Shown piece after piece: positions 9,306 through 17,678 of a stretch of DNA of 64,000 nucleotides (position 1 is its first letter; each line of letters opens with the position of its first letter). The DNA is taken from assembly GCF_024494355.1 (NCBI RefSeq), contig NZ_JAKNQY010000007.1, positions 184,433-248,432 on the forward strand, read 5' to 3'. The notes beneath the pieces are model-generated. The model saw only the letters and a program-made list of their open reading frames with translations. It ran no database searches and had not been told where the DNA came from. The position numbers and the translations under genes are program-made. The DNA is from Pseudomonas sp. Q11 (GTDB lineage Bacteria; Pseudomonadota; Gammaproteobacteria; Pseudomonadales; Pseudomonadaceae).

Positions 9306-9656
9306 TTGCATCTTTCTGAAGAAATTGGTTCTCGCCTGCAGGAAGAACGGAAGCGCTGCGGCATGACCCAAGCTGAGATTGCCGACGCAATTGGCGTTGT
9401 GAAACGAACTCAAGCGAATTACGAGGCAGGGACAAGTGATGCTCCAGCTCCCTACTTGAGCAAGGTTGCCTCGCAGTTCGGCTTTGACGTTCCTTACATC
9501 CTTACCGGCGTTCGTACAAACCTCGCTGAAAGTGCGTTGAGTGAAATCGAAGACTGTTTGATTAAGCAGTTCCGCAGCATTTCTGAAGAAGATCAAAAAG
9601 CGATTCGCCGTTTCCTTGAAGCCATGGCTGACGACGCGGCCCGCCATCGGTCGTAA
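9306..9656 (+). CDS. XRE-family CI-like phage repressor
   Basis: 116 aa. An N-terminal XRE helix-turn-helix (SRLQEERKRCGMTQAEIADAIGVVKRTQANYEAG, about 9-42) is followed by a short dimerisation-like tail (ISEEDQKAIRRFLEAMADDA). There is no LexA/S24 autoprotease domain, so SOS induction would need an antirepressor or another route, as in P2-type repressors. The start appears to be TTG at 9306. It is divergent from the Cro-like gene with shared operators. Confidence 0.8.
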   Translation: MHLSEEIGSRLQEERKRCGMTQAEIADAIGVVKRTQANYEAGTSDAPAPYLSKVASQFGFDVPYILTGVRTNLAESALSEIEDCLIKQFRSISEEDQKAIRRFLEAMADDAARHRS

Positions 9657-9757
9657 CTTGCAACAAAGCTCATGACTCATTAGTCGCGCTTCCTTTCCAA
9701 TGCGGTTTGCCGGCCCGATAACGTCGATTCAGCAATGCACGTTATGGAGTAGTAAGC

Positions 9758-9943
9758 ATGTTGGATCGCAAGATGAACGATCACACCGCGTTCGAGAAAA
9801 CCGAGTTCGATACGTCCGGGCTCACTAACATCGAGCGTCGTTTGATCGATCTCTATCGACGGTTGAGCCAGGTGGAACAGCAGCAAGTCCGCCGAGTCGC
9901 CGAGATACTGGTCGTCAACCCAAAGGAGCCAGTAGGAGGCTGA
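9758..9943 (+). CDS. Small hypothetical phage protein
   Basis: 61 aa with a clear ribosome site (TATGGAGTAG) ahead of ATG 9758. The C-terminal half is a charged helix (NIERRLIDLYRRLSQVEQQQVRRVAEIL). It lies downstream of the repressor in the same direction and is followed by a hairpin terminator at 9969. Function unknown; possibly part of the lysogeny transcript. Confidence 0.55.
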   Translation: MLDRKMNDHTAFEKTEFDTSGLTNIERRLIDLYRRLSQVEQQQVRRVAEILVVNPKEPVGG

Positions 9944-9968
9944 ACCTCATTCCTTGAGTGATCCCGAT

Positions 9969-9997
9969 CGCCAACGCGTCTGCGTTGGCGGTTTGTT
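9969..9997 (+). terminator. Hairpin terminator after the repressor transcript
   Basis: A perfect 9-bp stem, CGCCAACGC (9969-9977) with GCGTTGGCG (9982-9990), has a GTCT loop and is followed by GTTTGTTG. It separates the lysogeny genes from the convergent late-activator gene. Confidence 0.7.
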
Positions 9998-9998
9998 G

Positions 9999-10256
9999 CT
10001 ACGCCACGGCCTGCGATCCCAACTGTTCGAACAGTTCCCGTTGTTTTGCCCTGGGCATGTCTCGCAGGCGATCGATCAGCATCCGTTCGAACGACTGCGA
10101 CGACGGGCTCAACGTGTGCGAGAAAGTGAGGTTTGCCACCCATGTGTGCCCGCATTTTGCGTCCAGGCACTGGCAGTACAGCTTCACAAAATCCATCGTC
10201 ACTTCCTCCCGCGAAGCGATCCGGCCTTTGTGTCCGCATTTGCATACAACTCTCAT
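9999..10256 (-). CDS. ogr: Ogr/Delta-type zinc-finger late gene activator
   Basis: About 85 aa from ATG 10256: MRVVCKCGHKGRIASR, then YCQCLDAKCGHTW. The paired cysteines spaced by ~22-24 residues and the following TWVANLTF match the Ogr/Delta zinc-finger family of P2-like phages. Ogr recruits RNA polymerase to late promoters. A basic helical C-terminus (FERMLIDRLRDMPRAKQRELFEQL) follows. It lies just downstream of the portal gene in the same direction, between early and late regions. Its presence fits the P2-like structural genes. Confidence 0.85.
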   Translation of the reverse strand: MRVVCKCGHKGRIASREEVTMDFVKLYCQCLDAKCGHTWVANLTFSHTLSPSSQSFERMLIDRLRDMPRAKQRELFEQLGSQAVA

Positions 10257-10331
10257 TATGTCCCTCCCCAGGGGCAGCTGATCGCCGCCATATTGCCACA
10301 ATGTATAGTGGCATTCTCTCTGATAGGTTCT

Positions 10332-11360
10332 TCATGTAGTGGTATTCACTGCTTCTTGTTCTTTTCGCCAGCTGAATCGTCTGTCTTTCCGCAGCGTCTC
10401 ATTCAACTGGTTGAACAGCTGGCAGATCGGCCGGATTTCGTTGCTGGTGTACACCCGATCGATCTTCTCGATGTCGCCAAAGCCGCCGGTGTTTTCCGGA
10501 ATGATGCCGGCCAACGCAGGGTTCATCCGCCAGGCGGCGATGACGTCGTTGCGGGTGATGTTCTTCACTTTCTCCAGCTCGTCTTTGGCCTGGAAATCAC
10601 CCACGGGGATGATCTGGATCGCGTTTTCCTTGCCGTTGGGGATGTTCACAAACATCGAGCGGAAGTTACCTACGCCCTTGCTGGCACTGATCTGTGCGCG
10701 CAGCTCGTCCTCGTCTTCTTCGGTCAGGTCGGGGTCGTTGGTGTAGAAGATATAGCCGGCGTGCGCGCCGTTGCTGTAGTAACGGCGACGGAACAGGGTC
10801 GCGGCTTCGTTGAGCAGTAGCGCCTGCAGACCGCCTAGATAGTCCGGAACCCCGTAGATGTTCTGTTCCACGTCGTAGTCCAGAACGTGGGCGATCTCGT
10901 CCTGGTCGAACTCCATTTCCTTGTTGTCGGGTAGCAACATCACGAACCCACCACCGACCTTTACCCGCATGTTGATCGCCGGCAGGTGTTCGAGCGTCAG
11001 GGTCTGGCCGAAGGCATTTCGGTGTTTGTAGCAATACGATTCGCCGAACACCATGTAGTCCAGCCCTGCGCGGCCCATGGTCTGAGTGCTGCAGCCGGGG
11101 GAGGGGACGAACTCACGCAGCAGCAGGTTGCGCTTGAACTTCGGAATGGCGCCGTGGTGTGCGTTGGCGCGCAACAACTTGGCCAGCCCAACCCGCGACA
11201 CCGGCGGCTTGTAGATCTTGCCATCGTCGCTGGGAAACACCCCCACGTACTCGCCGATGTTGCCGGACAGCACCTGCTCGGGCTCCCCGAACGTGAAGGT
11301 GCGCATGGGCTGCTGCGGTTGTCGAACGGCTGGTGTTTTTTTGCGTTTGTGGTTGGCCAT
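10332..11360 (-). CDS. Phage portal protein (gpQ-like)
   Basis: 342 aa, P2 gpQ/PBSX family. Recognisable stretches are FTFGEPEQVL, YGVPDYLGGLQALLLNEAATLFRRRYY, NGAHAGYIFY and the conserved NDVIAAWRMNPALAGIIPENTGGFGD. Twelve copies form the ring at the capsid vertex through which DNA enters. It is transcribed leftward with the large terminase, opposite to the rest of the late genes, exactly as in P2 (Q-P versus O-N-M-L). Its first 248 bp overlap the open 3' extension of the terminase frame. Confidence 0.93.
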   Translation of the reverse strand: MANHKRKKTPAVRQPQQPMRTFTFGEPEQVLSGNIGEYVGVFPSDDGKIYKPPVSRVGLAKLLRANAHHGAIPKFKRNLLLREFVPSPGCSTQTMGRAGLDYMVFGESYCYKHRNAFGQTLTLEHLPAINMRVKVGGGFVMLLPDNKEMEFDQDEIAHVLDYDVEQNIYGVPDYLGGLQALLLNEAATLFRRRYYSNGAHAGYIFYTNDPDLTEEDEDELRAQISASKGVGNFRSMFVNIPNGKENAIQIIPVGDFQAKDELEKVKNITRNDVIAAWRMNPALAGIIPENTGGFGDIEKIDRVYTSNEIRPICQLFNQLNETLRKDRRFSWRKEQEAVNTTT

Positions 11361-13155
11361 GGCTGCTGTGGGTACTCGTGACGTAGCGGCTGCGGCGCCG
11401 CTTGTTGGTGTTCAAAGGTTCGTTGGCCAGGGCATGCATCACCGCCCAGGCGATGTCGGCGTGACCGGTGGCCTCAGTGCGCGAAGCGCTGTAGGTGATC
11501 TGGCCGCTGTTGGTGGATCCGCGCTTGATGGTCAGGAAGGCCTGGGCGATGTCGGTCCAGCCGGCGTCCCACTCGATACGGCTGCCTTGGATCGTGTCCT
11601 GGGCCTTGAGCACCAGGGCGTTTTTCGCCTCAAGGCTGTAGTGAATCGGCGTCGCCTTCGCGTAGAAGTCGCGCACCAGGTCGAACACGCCGTAACCCAC
11701 ACCGGTGACGTCGATGCCGATGTGCTGGACGTTGAAGCGCTCGGTCAGCTTCTTGACCTGGGCGGCCTGGTAGGTGAACGAGTGGCCCCGCCAGCTGTGC
11801 TTCTCCAAAATCCGGAATTTCGCCCCGGGTTCGAGCGGCGGGGCGATGACCACGCAGGTGGCGTCGTCGCGGGTGCGGCTCGGGTCGTAGCCTAGCCAGA
11901 CTGGGCTGTTGCCGAATGGCTGATCCAGGTTCGGGTTGTAGTCCTCCCACAACGACAGATCCGAGTAGCAGCGCTCCAAATCCTTGAGGCTGAACGCGCT
12001 TTGGGTGCTGTCGATGAACTTGCAGTAGAACAGCTGCTGGAACTTGTCCTCGTCGTACTCCAGCTGCAGCTGCTCCAGGTCGAACAGATCGCAACCGCCG
12101 GCGATCGCATCGTCCAGGGTGATGGTCTTGCGCCACTGGCCGTCTGGGCACAGCGCGCCCTGCGTGTAGGCGGATTCGCTGGGCCACACGCCGCCGGCCT
12201 TCTTGCCGCGCTTGCTGTTGCGGAATTCTTCGCCTGACCAGAACGGGTACGCCTGGTGCGACACCGCGCTGGGCGTCGAGAAATAGGTTTTACGCCATTT
12301 CTTGTGCGTGCCCATGGCGCTGGCCACGGTGCTCAATTTCTCGAAGTCGCGGATCCAGAAGTATTCGTCCACGTAGACGTGACCGTGGTAGCCCTGGGCG
12401 GTGCTGCTGTTGGTGCTGAGGAAGCGCAGTTCGGCGCCATTGCTGAGGGTGATGGGGTTACCGGTCAGTTCGATGCCGAACCACTGCTGAGCGAACTGGA
12501 TGATGTAGCTGCGGAAAATCTCCGACTGTGATCGGCTGGCGGACAGGAACACCTGGTTATCGCCGCTCAACACGGCATCCATGAACGCTTCGCCGGCGAA
12601 GTAGTAGGTCAGACCGACCTGCCGGCTTTTGAGGACGTTGCGGATCCGGCGCGTTAGCGGGTTCTGTTTCGCCTCGAACAGCTCTTTCTGGTAGTCGTAC
12701 ATCTTCGAGATGAACTTATCCAGGAAGTCCACTTCGGTCAGGCCGCTGATGTCGTTCTTGGCCTTCTTTTCGCGCTTCTTGCCGCCACCATCGCCCCGAT
12801 CGCGGCGCTGGCCTGAGGGACGTTCCCGGCGCACGTCCGGGCTGTCGGACGAGGCTGCCGGCGTAGGCTTGGCCGACTGCTTAATCAGGCGTTCACGAAG
12901 GGTAGTCAGGCGCTCCAGTTCGTCGAGTTCGCTCTTTGACAGCGTGTCGACTTTCTCCAGGATCAGAGTGATCCGCCGGCTGATGGCGGTCAGCGGTTCC
13001 TCGTCCGTCAGCATCTCGTCCCAGCATCCTTGGCGGATCCAGTAGTAGACGATTCGGATGTTGGGCAGCTTCAAATGCGCCTGTATTTCCTTTACCGAAC
13101 AGCGGCGCAGGTAAAGGCGTTTGGCGGCTTCTTTGACTTCGGTCGGATAGTTCAT
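11113..13155 (-). CDS. Terminase large (ATPase/nuclease) subunit (gpP-like), with 3' read-through into portal gene
   Basis: 680 aa as read. The N-terminal HTH (YPTEVKEAAKRLYLRRCSVKEIQAHL) is typical of P2 gpP. The ATPase part has LKSRQVGLTYYFAGEAF and VYVDEYFWI (Walker B-like), and the nuclease part has WLGYDPSRTRDDA and HIGIDVTGVGYGVFDLV. The expected family C-terminus is reached near residue 595 (NEPLNTNKRRRSRYVTS), but no stop occurs there. The frame runs ~248 bp into the portal gene giving a low-complexity His/Arg/Ala tail. Either the overlap is real or the natural stop was lost. ATG 13155 gives the standard N-terminus. Confidence 0.9.
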   Translation of the reverse strand: MNYPTEVKEAAKRLYLRRCSVKEIQAHLKLPNIRIVYYWIRQGCWDEMLTDEEPLTAISRRITLILEKVDTLSKSELDELERLTTLRERLIKQSAKPTPAASSDSPDVRRERPSGQRRDRGDGGGKKREKKAKNDISGLTEVDFLDKFISKMYDYQKELFEAKQNPLTRRIRNVLKSRQVGLTYYFAGEAFMDAVLSGDNQVFLSASRSQSEIFRSYIIQFAQQWFGIELTGNPITLSNGAELRFLSTNSSTAQGYHGHVYVDEYFWIRDFEKLSTVASAMGTHKKWRKTYFSTPSAVSHQAYPFWSGEEFRNSKRGKKAGGVWPSESAYTQGALCPDGQWRKTITLDDAIAGGCDLFDLEQLQLEYDEDKFQQLFYCKFIDSTQSAFSLKDLERCYSDLSLWEDYNPNLDQPFGNSPVWLGYDPSRTRDDATCVVIAPPLEPGAKFRILEKHSWRGHSFTYQAAQVKKLTERFNVQHIGIDVTGVGYGVFDLVRDFYAKATPIHYSLEAKNALVLKAQDTIQGSRIEWDAGWTDIAQAFLTIKRGSTNSGQITYSASRTEATGHADIAWAVMHALANEPLNTNKRRRSRYVTSTHSSHGQPQTQKNTSRSTTAAAHAHLHVRGARAGAVRQHRRVRGGVSQRRWQDLQAAGVAGWAGQVVARQRTPRRHSEVQAQPAAA

Positions 13156-13212
13156 GGGCCGCAGTCTATGCGGCGAAAACGCTGGAAACGCGGGGTTAAA
13201 TTCCGTGATCCG

Positions 13213-13270
13213 CCTATATCGTGGATATAGGAGAAACACGAATTTGAACCGTTTGTTTGGGGGCAAACGG
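13213..13270. promoter_or_regulatory. Dyads in the divergent late promoter region
   Basis: The 162-bp gap between terminase and scaffold starts must hold both late promoters. It contains a perfect palindrome CCTATATCGTGGATATAGG (13213-13231) and a 7-bp inverted repeat CCGTTTG (13249-13255) / CAAACGG (13264-13270). These are candidate binding sites for the Ogr-type activator; the assignment is by position only. Confidence 0.45.
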
Positions 13271-13317
13271 CTCCCTATCGTGGCGGCTCATTCAACGATT
13301 GAGCGCAGTCATCCACC

Positions 13318-14244
13318 ATGCCCCGTTCCCTTGTCTCCTACTGGAAACGTGTTGCCACCAGCGGCCCGACCGTCGATGGCCGCGAGATCCTTCCTCAGGA
13401 ACTGCGCGACATCGCGGAAACGTACAACCCGGCGTTGTACACCGCCGTTATCTGGTGCGAACACGACCGCTGGTTCGGTTCTTTCGGGACGGTGTTCGCT
13501 GTCCGTCTGGTTGAAGAAGACGTGAGTCTGGAGCCTGGCCAAGTCGCCCTTGAAGCGCAGCTGAAGCCCAACGACAAGCTGCTGCGCCTGAACGATGCCG
13601 GGGAAAAGATCTTCACCAGCATTGAGATTCGCCCGAATTTCCGTGGCCGTGGCAAAGCCTACATGACCGGCATTGCGGTCACTGACGAGCCTGCCAGCGT
13701 GGGTACTCAGGAACTCTATTTTTCCAGTCGGACCAGCCGCGACGCCTACTTTGCGTCCTCCGTCGAGCTGGGCTCCTTCCGTGAAAACGAACCCAAGGGC
13801 GAGCTGGGCAAGCTCACCACGCTGCTCACTGGCTTGTTCAAGCGTTTCAGCGCTGAAGACAACCCCACCGAAACTACTCCGCAAACCCCAACCGAGAGCA
13901 AACCCCCAATGGATGAAGCTACCGCAACGGCTTTGAAAGCCCTGCTGGCGCAGCTGCTGGTCGTCGCTGCCGGCATTCAGGCCGTGATCGAGCCTGCAGC
14001 CGAAGAAGCACCAGAACCCGAACAAGCCCCGATCGATGACGTAAGTGCTGCGGTGGACGAGATCGTTGCCACTGCAGAAGAAGAGCGCGAATTCGCACGC
14101 AAGGGTGGCGCCTCGAACAAGGCGGTGCTGGCTGCACTGTCGGATCTTTCGAAGCGGTTCTCTGTACTGGAGAACACCACTACGGGCCGTCCGTTGCCGC
14201 GCACTACCGGCGCGACCGACAAAACCAAACCGCGAGTGCTCTGA
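13318..14244 (+). CDS. Capsid scaffolding protein (gpO-like)
   Basis: 308 aa. The N-terminal ~160 residues carry the gpO protease-like part (KRVATSGPTVDGREI, YNPALYTAVIWCEHDRWFG, GIAVTDEPASVGTQEL). The C-terminal half is an Ala/Glu/Pro-rich linker plus helical scaffold region. In P2, gpO acts as internal scaffold and as the protease that processes capsid proteins. It is the first gene of the long rightward late operon and ends 1 bp before the capsid gene. Confidence 0.92.
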   Translation: MPRSLVSYWKRVATSGPTVDGREILPQELRDIAETYNPALYTAVIWCEHDRWFGSFGTVFAVRLVEEDVSLEPGQVALEAQLKPNDKLLRLNDAGEKIFTSIEIRPNFRGRGKAYMTGIAVTDEPASVGTQELYFSSRTSRDAYFASSVELGSFRENEPKGELGKLTTLLTGLFKRFSAEDNPTETTPQTPTESKPPMDEATATALKALLAQLLVVAAGIQAVIEPAAEEAPEPEQAPIDDVSAAVDEIVATAEEEREFARKGGASNKAVLAALSDLSKRFSVLENTTTGRPLPRTTGATDKTKPRVL

Positions 14245-14245
14245 C

Positions 14246-15262
14246 ATGGCCAATCTGAGCGCCTACGGCGCGAAAATGTATGCGCAGCTGCAGCTCGACA
14301 TTGCCGAAACCTATGGCGTTGAGTTGGCCAGCAAGCAGTTCAGCGTAGATCCGACGATCGCCCAGGAACTGAATGACGCGATTACCGCCAAGTCGGATTT
14401 CCTGCAGCGCATCAACGTCATTCCGGTGACCGAGATCAAAGGTCAAAAGGTGTTTATCGGTGTTTCAGGCCCAGTCACTGGCCGCACCAACACCAAAACC
14501 ACCGACCGCGAAGCCAAAGACGTCTCGGCGTTGGATCAGACCACCTACGAACTGTCCTCGACCGAATCCGACGTGGGCCTGCCGTACGCGAAAATCGACG
14601 CCTGGGCCAAGTTTCCGGACTTCCATCAGCGCTATTCCGCTGCGGTGCAGAAGCAGATCGCCCTGGATCGCATCATGGTCGGTTTCCATGGTACCCACGC
14701 TGCCGTGCAAACCGATATCGACGCTTTCCCGATGTTGCAGGACGTGAACAAGGGTTGGCTGCAGCAGGCGCGTGAACAGATCCCGGCCCAGGTGCTGAAG
14801 GAAGGCAAGACCGCCGGCAAGGTACTGCTGGGCGTGGGTGGCGACTACGCCAACCTTGATGCCCTGGTACATGACACCAAGCAGATGGTGGACGAGCGTC
14901 TGCGTGATGGCGGCGACCTGATCGCCATTATCGGCACTGACCTGCTGGCAGCCGATAAGGCGAAGCTGTACGCCAAGCAAGGCGACGTGCCGACCGAAAA
15001 AGAGCGCATCGAAGAAGCCCAGGTGATCGCCACCTACGGCGGTCTGCCGAGCTTCAGCGTGCCGTTCTTCCCGGTCAACGCCGTGGTAGTCACTAGCTGG
15101 GACAACCTGTCGATCTACTTCCAGGATTCGAGCTGGCGCAAGCAAACCGTGGAGAACTCCAAGCGCTCCCGCGTCGAGGATTACAACAGCCGCAATGAGG
15201 GCTACGTGATCGAGCAGCTGGAGAAGTTCGCGATGACCGAGAACGTGGAGCTGGTGAAGTGA
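14246..15262 (+). CDS. Major capsid protein (gpN-like)
   Basis: 338 aa, P2 gpN family. Features are NLSAYGAKMYAQLQLDIAETYG at the N-terminus, VNKGWLQQAREQIPAQV in the middle, GLPSFSVPFFP and SSWRKQTVENSKRSRVEDYNSRNEGYVIEQ near the end. It forms the HK97-fold shell; in P2 the N-terminus is cleaved by gpO. Slightly shorter than P2 gpN (357 aa). ATG 14246 follows the scaffold stop by one base. Confidence 0.95.
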   Translation: MANLSAYGAKMYAQLQLDIAETYGVELASKQFSVDPTIAQELNDAITAKSDFLQRINVIPVTEIKGQKVFIGVSGPVTGRTNTKTTDREAKDVSALDQTTYELSSTESDVGLPYAKIDAWAKFPDFHQRYSAAVQKQIALDRIMVGFHGTHAAVQTDIDAFPMLQDVNKGWLQQAREQIPAQVLKEGKTAGKVLLGVGGDYANLDALVHDTKQMVDERLRDGGDLIAIIGTDLLAADKAKLYAKQGDVPTEKERIEEAQVIATYGGLPSFSVPFFPVNAVVVTSWDNLSIYFQDSSWRKQTVENSKRSRVEDYNSRNEGYVIEQLEKFAMTENVELVK

Positions 15263-15981
15263 GCCTGGCCCTTGCGCACAAGCGCCGCATCCAGGCCTTG
15301 GGTGGCGCCGCCTTAGCCGCTGCTGCAGCGGCACCGGTGACGTACTCCCCGGCGGAAGCGCTGAGCAGCCCGGCCAATGCCCGCAAACATCTGCTGCTGA
15401 TGGAAGCGTCCCTGGATCAGGATCTGGAGCGCCTGAGCGCGCTCAAGAACCTGGCCAGCAAACAGTCGCTCAAGCGTGAGGAACTGCTGCCCAAGTACCA
15501 GGACTTCATCCAGCGCTACATGGAATCGGGCCTGGTGATGCCGAACCGAGTTCTGGTGCAGGTGATGATCTGGCTGTTCGACACTGAGCAGTTCGAGGAC
15601 GGACTGGAGTTGGCGGATTTCGCGATCGAGCAGGGGCAGGAAATGCCGGAGCGCTTCAAGCGTCGCGATGTGCAGACGTTCGTCGCGGACGCTGTGATCG
15701 AGTGGGCCTACTCCGAATACAACGCCCAGCGCAGCCCCGAGCCTTACCTGTCCGACCTGTTGCCGCGTGTTGACAGTGAATGGGACCTGACGGAGCAGAT
15801 CCCCAGCAAGTACCACAAGTTGATCGGTATGCGCGCTATGGAGGCCGAGCAATGGGAAACCGCGCTCAAGCACCTGGAGCGCTCCACTGAGCTGTATTCG
15901 AAGGCCGGCAACGAGACACGCATCCAGAAATGCCGCAAGGCACTGGCCAAACAAATGACCGCCTCCCAAGGCGCCGAATAA
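15259..15981 (+). CDS. Terminase small/endonuclease subunit (gpM-like)
   Basis: 240 aa, gpM family: helical throughout, with KRREELLPKY-like and WAYSEYNAQRSPEPYLSDLLP regions. It recognises and cuts cos DNA together with gpP. The start is GTG at 15259, overlapping the capsid stop (GTGA). It keeps the P2 gene order O-N-M-L. Confidence 0.9.
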   Translation: MSLALAHKRRIQALGGAALAAAAAAPVTYSPAEALSSPANARKHLLLMEASLDQDLERLSALKNLASKQSLKREELLPKYQDFIQRYMESGLVMPNRVLVQVMIWLFDTEQFEDGLELADFAIEQGQEMPERFKRRDVQTFVADAVIEWAYSEYNAQRSPEPYLSDLLPRVDSEWDLTEQIPSKYHKLIGMRAMEAEQWETALKHLERSTELYSKAGNETRIQKCRKALAKQMTASQGAE

Positions 15982-16077
15982 CCGACTACCCCCCCAGCGG
16001 GGAACTGTGGACGTGTGTCTGCCATTTATGGCCAGCCCCACGAAAAACAGTCTCCCCGCCCTATTTGAGCGGTCAGC

Positions 16078-16548
16078 ATGAGCTTTTCCGGGAAACCCAC
16101 CACCTTTGTGGAACAGACGATTGAGAACGACGGCTTCTGGCCGGACCTCTCCGTGTCCGAGTTCCAAAAGGGCTATCGCCTGCCGGCGGAATTCCTGGGC
16201 GATCTGCTGACCGATGCACTGGCTATCGCCATGGTCGAGGTCAACAAGGATCTGGCCGCCGCAAAAGCCGCGCTGCAAAGCAGTGGCATATCCAACCTGA
16301 TCTCCGTTGCAGACGTGGAGACTCCCGCAGCTTGGGGCTTTGCGCACAAGGTGATGCTCTACAAGCGCGCCGTGTACTGCCGCGCCAAGGCCAGCGCCCT
16401 GCAGCAGTTCGCGACCGTGACCCGCCGCGAAAGCGCCGAGAACACCGGCAAGGAAGCACCGGAGCGTGAGGACACCTTTCTGGCGTTCAGCCAGTCGGCC
16501 GTGCGTGCCTTGCAAGGCCGTGGCCGCATCACGGCGGCGCTGCTATGA
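16078..16548 (+). CDS. Head completion/stabilization protein (gpL-like)
   Basis: 156 aa. TIENDGFWPDLSVSEFQKGYRLP near the N-terminus is the typical gpL opening, followed by a helical region ending in FSQSAVRALQGRGRITAALL. gpL closes the packaged head as a head-tail connector. A 96-bp non-coding gap precedes it; the stop overlaps the next start (ATGA). Confidence 0.9.
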   Translation: MSFSGKPTTFVEQTIENDGFWPDLSVSEFQKGYRLPAEFLGDLLTDALAIAMVEVNKDLAAAKAALQSSGISNLISVADVETPAAWGFAHKVMLYKRAVYCRAKASALQQFATVTRRESAENTGKEAPEREDTFLAFSQSAVRALQGRGRITAALL

Positions 16549-16997
16549 CCAAGCTGCAAAGCCTGACAGCCCACCTACTCGAACGCCGTCTGGTTGAGCC
16601 GGAACAGCTCGACAGCTGGACGGAGCAGGTCACGCTTAACCTGGTCTGGAAACCCGACCTGGACGGCATGCACCTGGGCGATATGCGCTACCGCGCCGCG
16701 ATCATCCTGGAGCGCTTCGCCGACCATCCGGCGCGGCTGATGGCCCTGGTCGGCAGTTGGTTGGAATACCACGACCCGGACCGTGATCGGCACGAACTGC
16801 CGGCGCCGCTGTTCGCCGTCGAGCCCTTGGACAATGACCTGTTCGACGTGGAACTCACCCTGGAATTCGTCGAACCGCAATACCTGGCCGAAGACCCGGC
16901 CGGCGAGATCCAGGCCTTCGGCAAGACCTGGGCATTCGTTCCTTTTGATCTGTGGATCGCTGAGCGCGGCGAGGTGGCCACCGATGGCCGGGCGTAG
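16545..16997 (+). CDS. Tail completion protein (gpR-like)
   Basis: 150 aa. The pattern MTKLQSLTAHLLERR, FADHPARLMALVGSWLEYHD, EIQAFGKTWAFVPFDLWIAE matches P2 gpR/phage tail protein R. It is needed for joining the tail to the head. It overlaps gpL by 4 bp and gpS by 14 bp. Confidence 0.88.
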   Translation: MTKLQSLTAHLLERRLVEPEQLDSWTEQVTLNLVWKPDLDGMHLGDMRYRAAIILERFADHPARLMALVGSWLEYHDPDRDRHELPAPLFAVEPLDNDLFDVELTLEFVEPQYLAEDPAGEIQAFGKTWAFVPFDLWIAERGEVATDGRA

Positions 16998-17667
16998 CAC
17001 GTTCGAACTCGACGTACGCGGCCAACTGGGCGTGCGCGAGCAGTTGGCGCTGCTGAGCCTGCCGCCGAAACTGCGCCGCCGGTTGCTCAATCAGGTGACC
17101 AAGCGCGTGCGGACGATGAGCCGCAAGCGTGTGCGCGATCAGCAGAACCTGGACGGCTCACCCTTCGCCCCGCGTAAGGGCGACGGCAAGGGCAAAAAGA
17201 AGATGGAAGCCGGTCTGGCCAAGCTGATGGTGGTCACCCGGTTGAGCGCCGACGAGGCGGAACTGGGCTGGAAAAACGCCCTGACCCGTTGGGTCGCGAC
17301 TCAACAGCACAACGGCGTCAGTGAGCGCCGCACCGCCGCGCAGATGCGCCGCTGGAACAAGACCGCCCCGGGCTTGGCTGCCACCGACAAGCAGGCCAAG
17401 CGCTTGCGCCGGCTGGGCTTTCGTGTGCGTCAGGCTGGCAAGAAAACGCTGTCCCGGCCGTCTGTGGCATGGATCCAGGAGCATGTGAACTACGCCCAGG
17501 CCGGGCTGCTGATTCGCATCCTGGACGACGAACGCAACGAGTCCAGCGGCGCCCAGAGCTGGGAAATCACCCTGCCGAAACGCCAGTTCATCGGCGCCAA
17601 TACCCAACGCGACACCAGCCTGCTGATTAACCAGGTGTTGCAACAAATCCTAACTTCACCCCGCTAA
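16984..17667 (+). CDS. Phage virion morphogenesis protein (gpS-like)
   Basis: 227 aa from ATG 16984. It is strongly basic, with LPPKLRRRLLNQVTKRVRTMSRKRVRDQQNLDGSPFAPRKG and a C-terminal ITLPKRQFIGA motif typical of the virion morphogenesis/gpS family. It works with gpR in tail completion. The frame is open upstream, but the ATG at 16984 gives a family-like N-terminus and a small overlap with gpR. Confidence 0.88.
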   Translation: MAGRSTFELDVRGQLGVREQLALLSLPPKLRRRLLNQVTKRVRTMSRKRVRDQQNLDGSPFAPRKGDGKGKKKMEAGLAKLMVVTRLSADEAELGWKNALTRWVATQQHNGVSERRTAAQMRRWNKTAPGLAATDKQAKRLRRLGFRVRQAGKKTLSRPSVAWIQEHVNYAQAGLLIRILDDERNESSGAQSWEITLPKRQFIGANTQRDTSLLINQVLQQILTSPR

Positions 17668-17678
17668 CGAGGCATTGC

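Noticed and set aside
9241..9680. Upstream extension of the Cro-like gene giving a 223-aa protein
   Set aside because: It would cover the operator and run antisense through the repressor; the 70-aa form has the normal HTH protein length.
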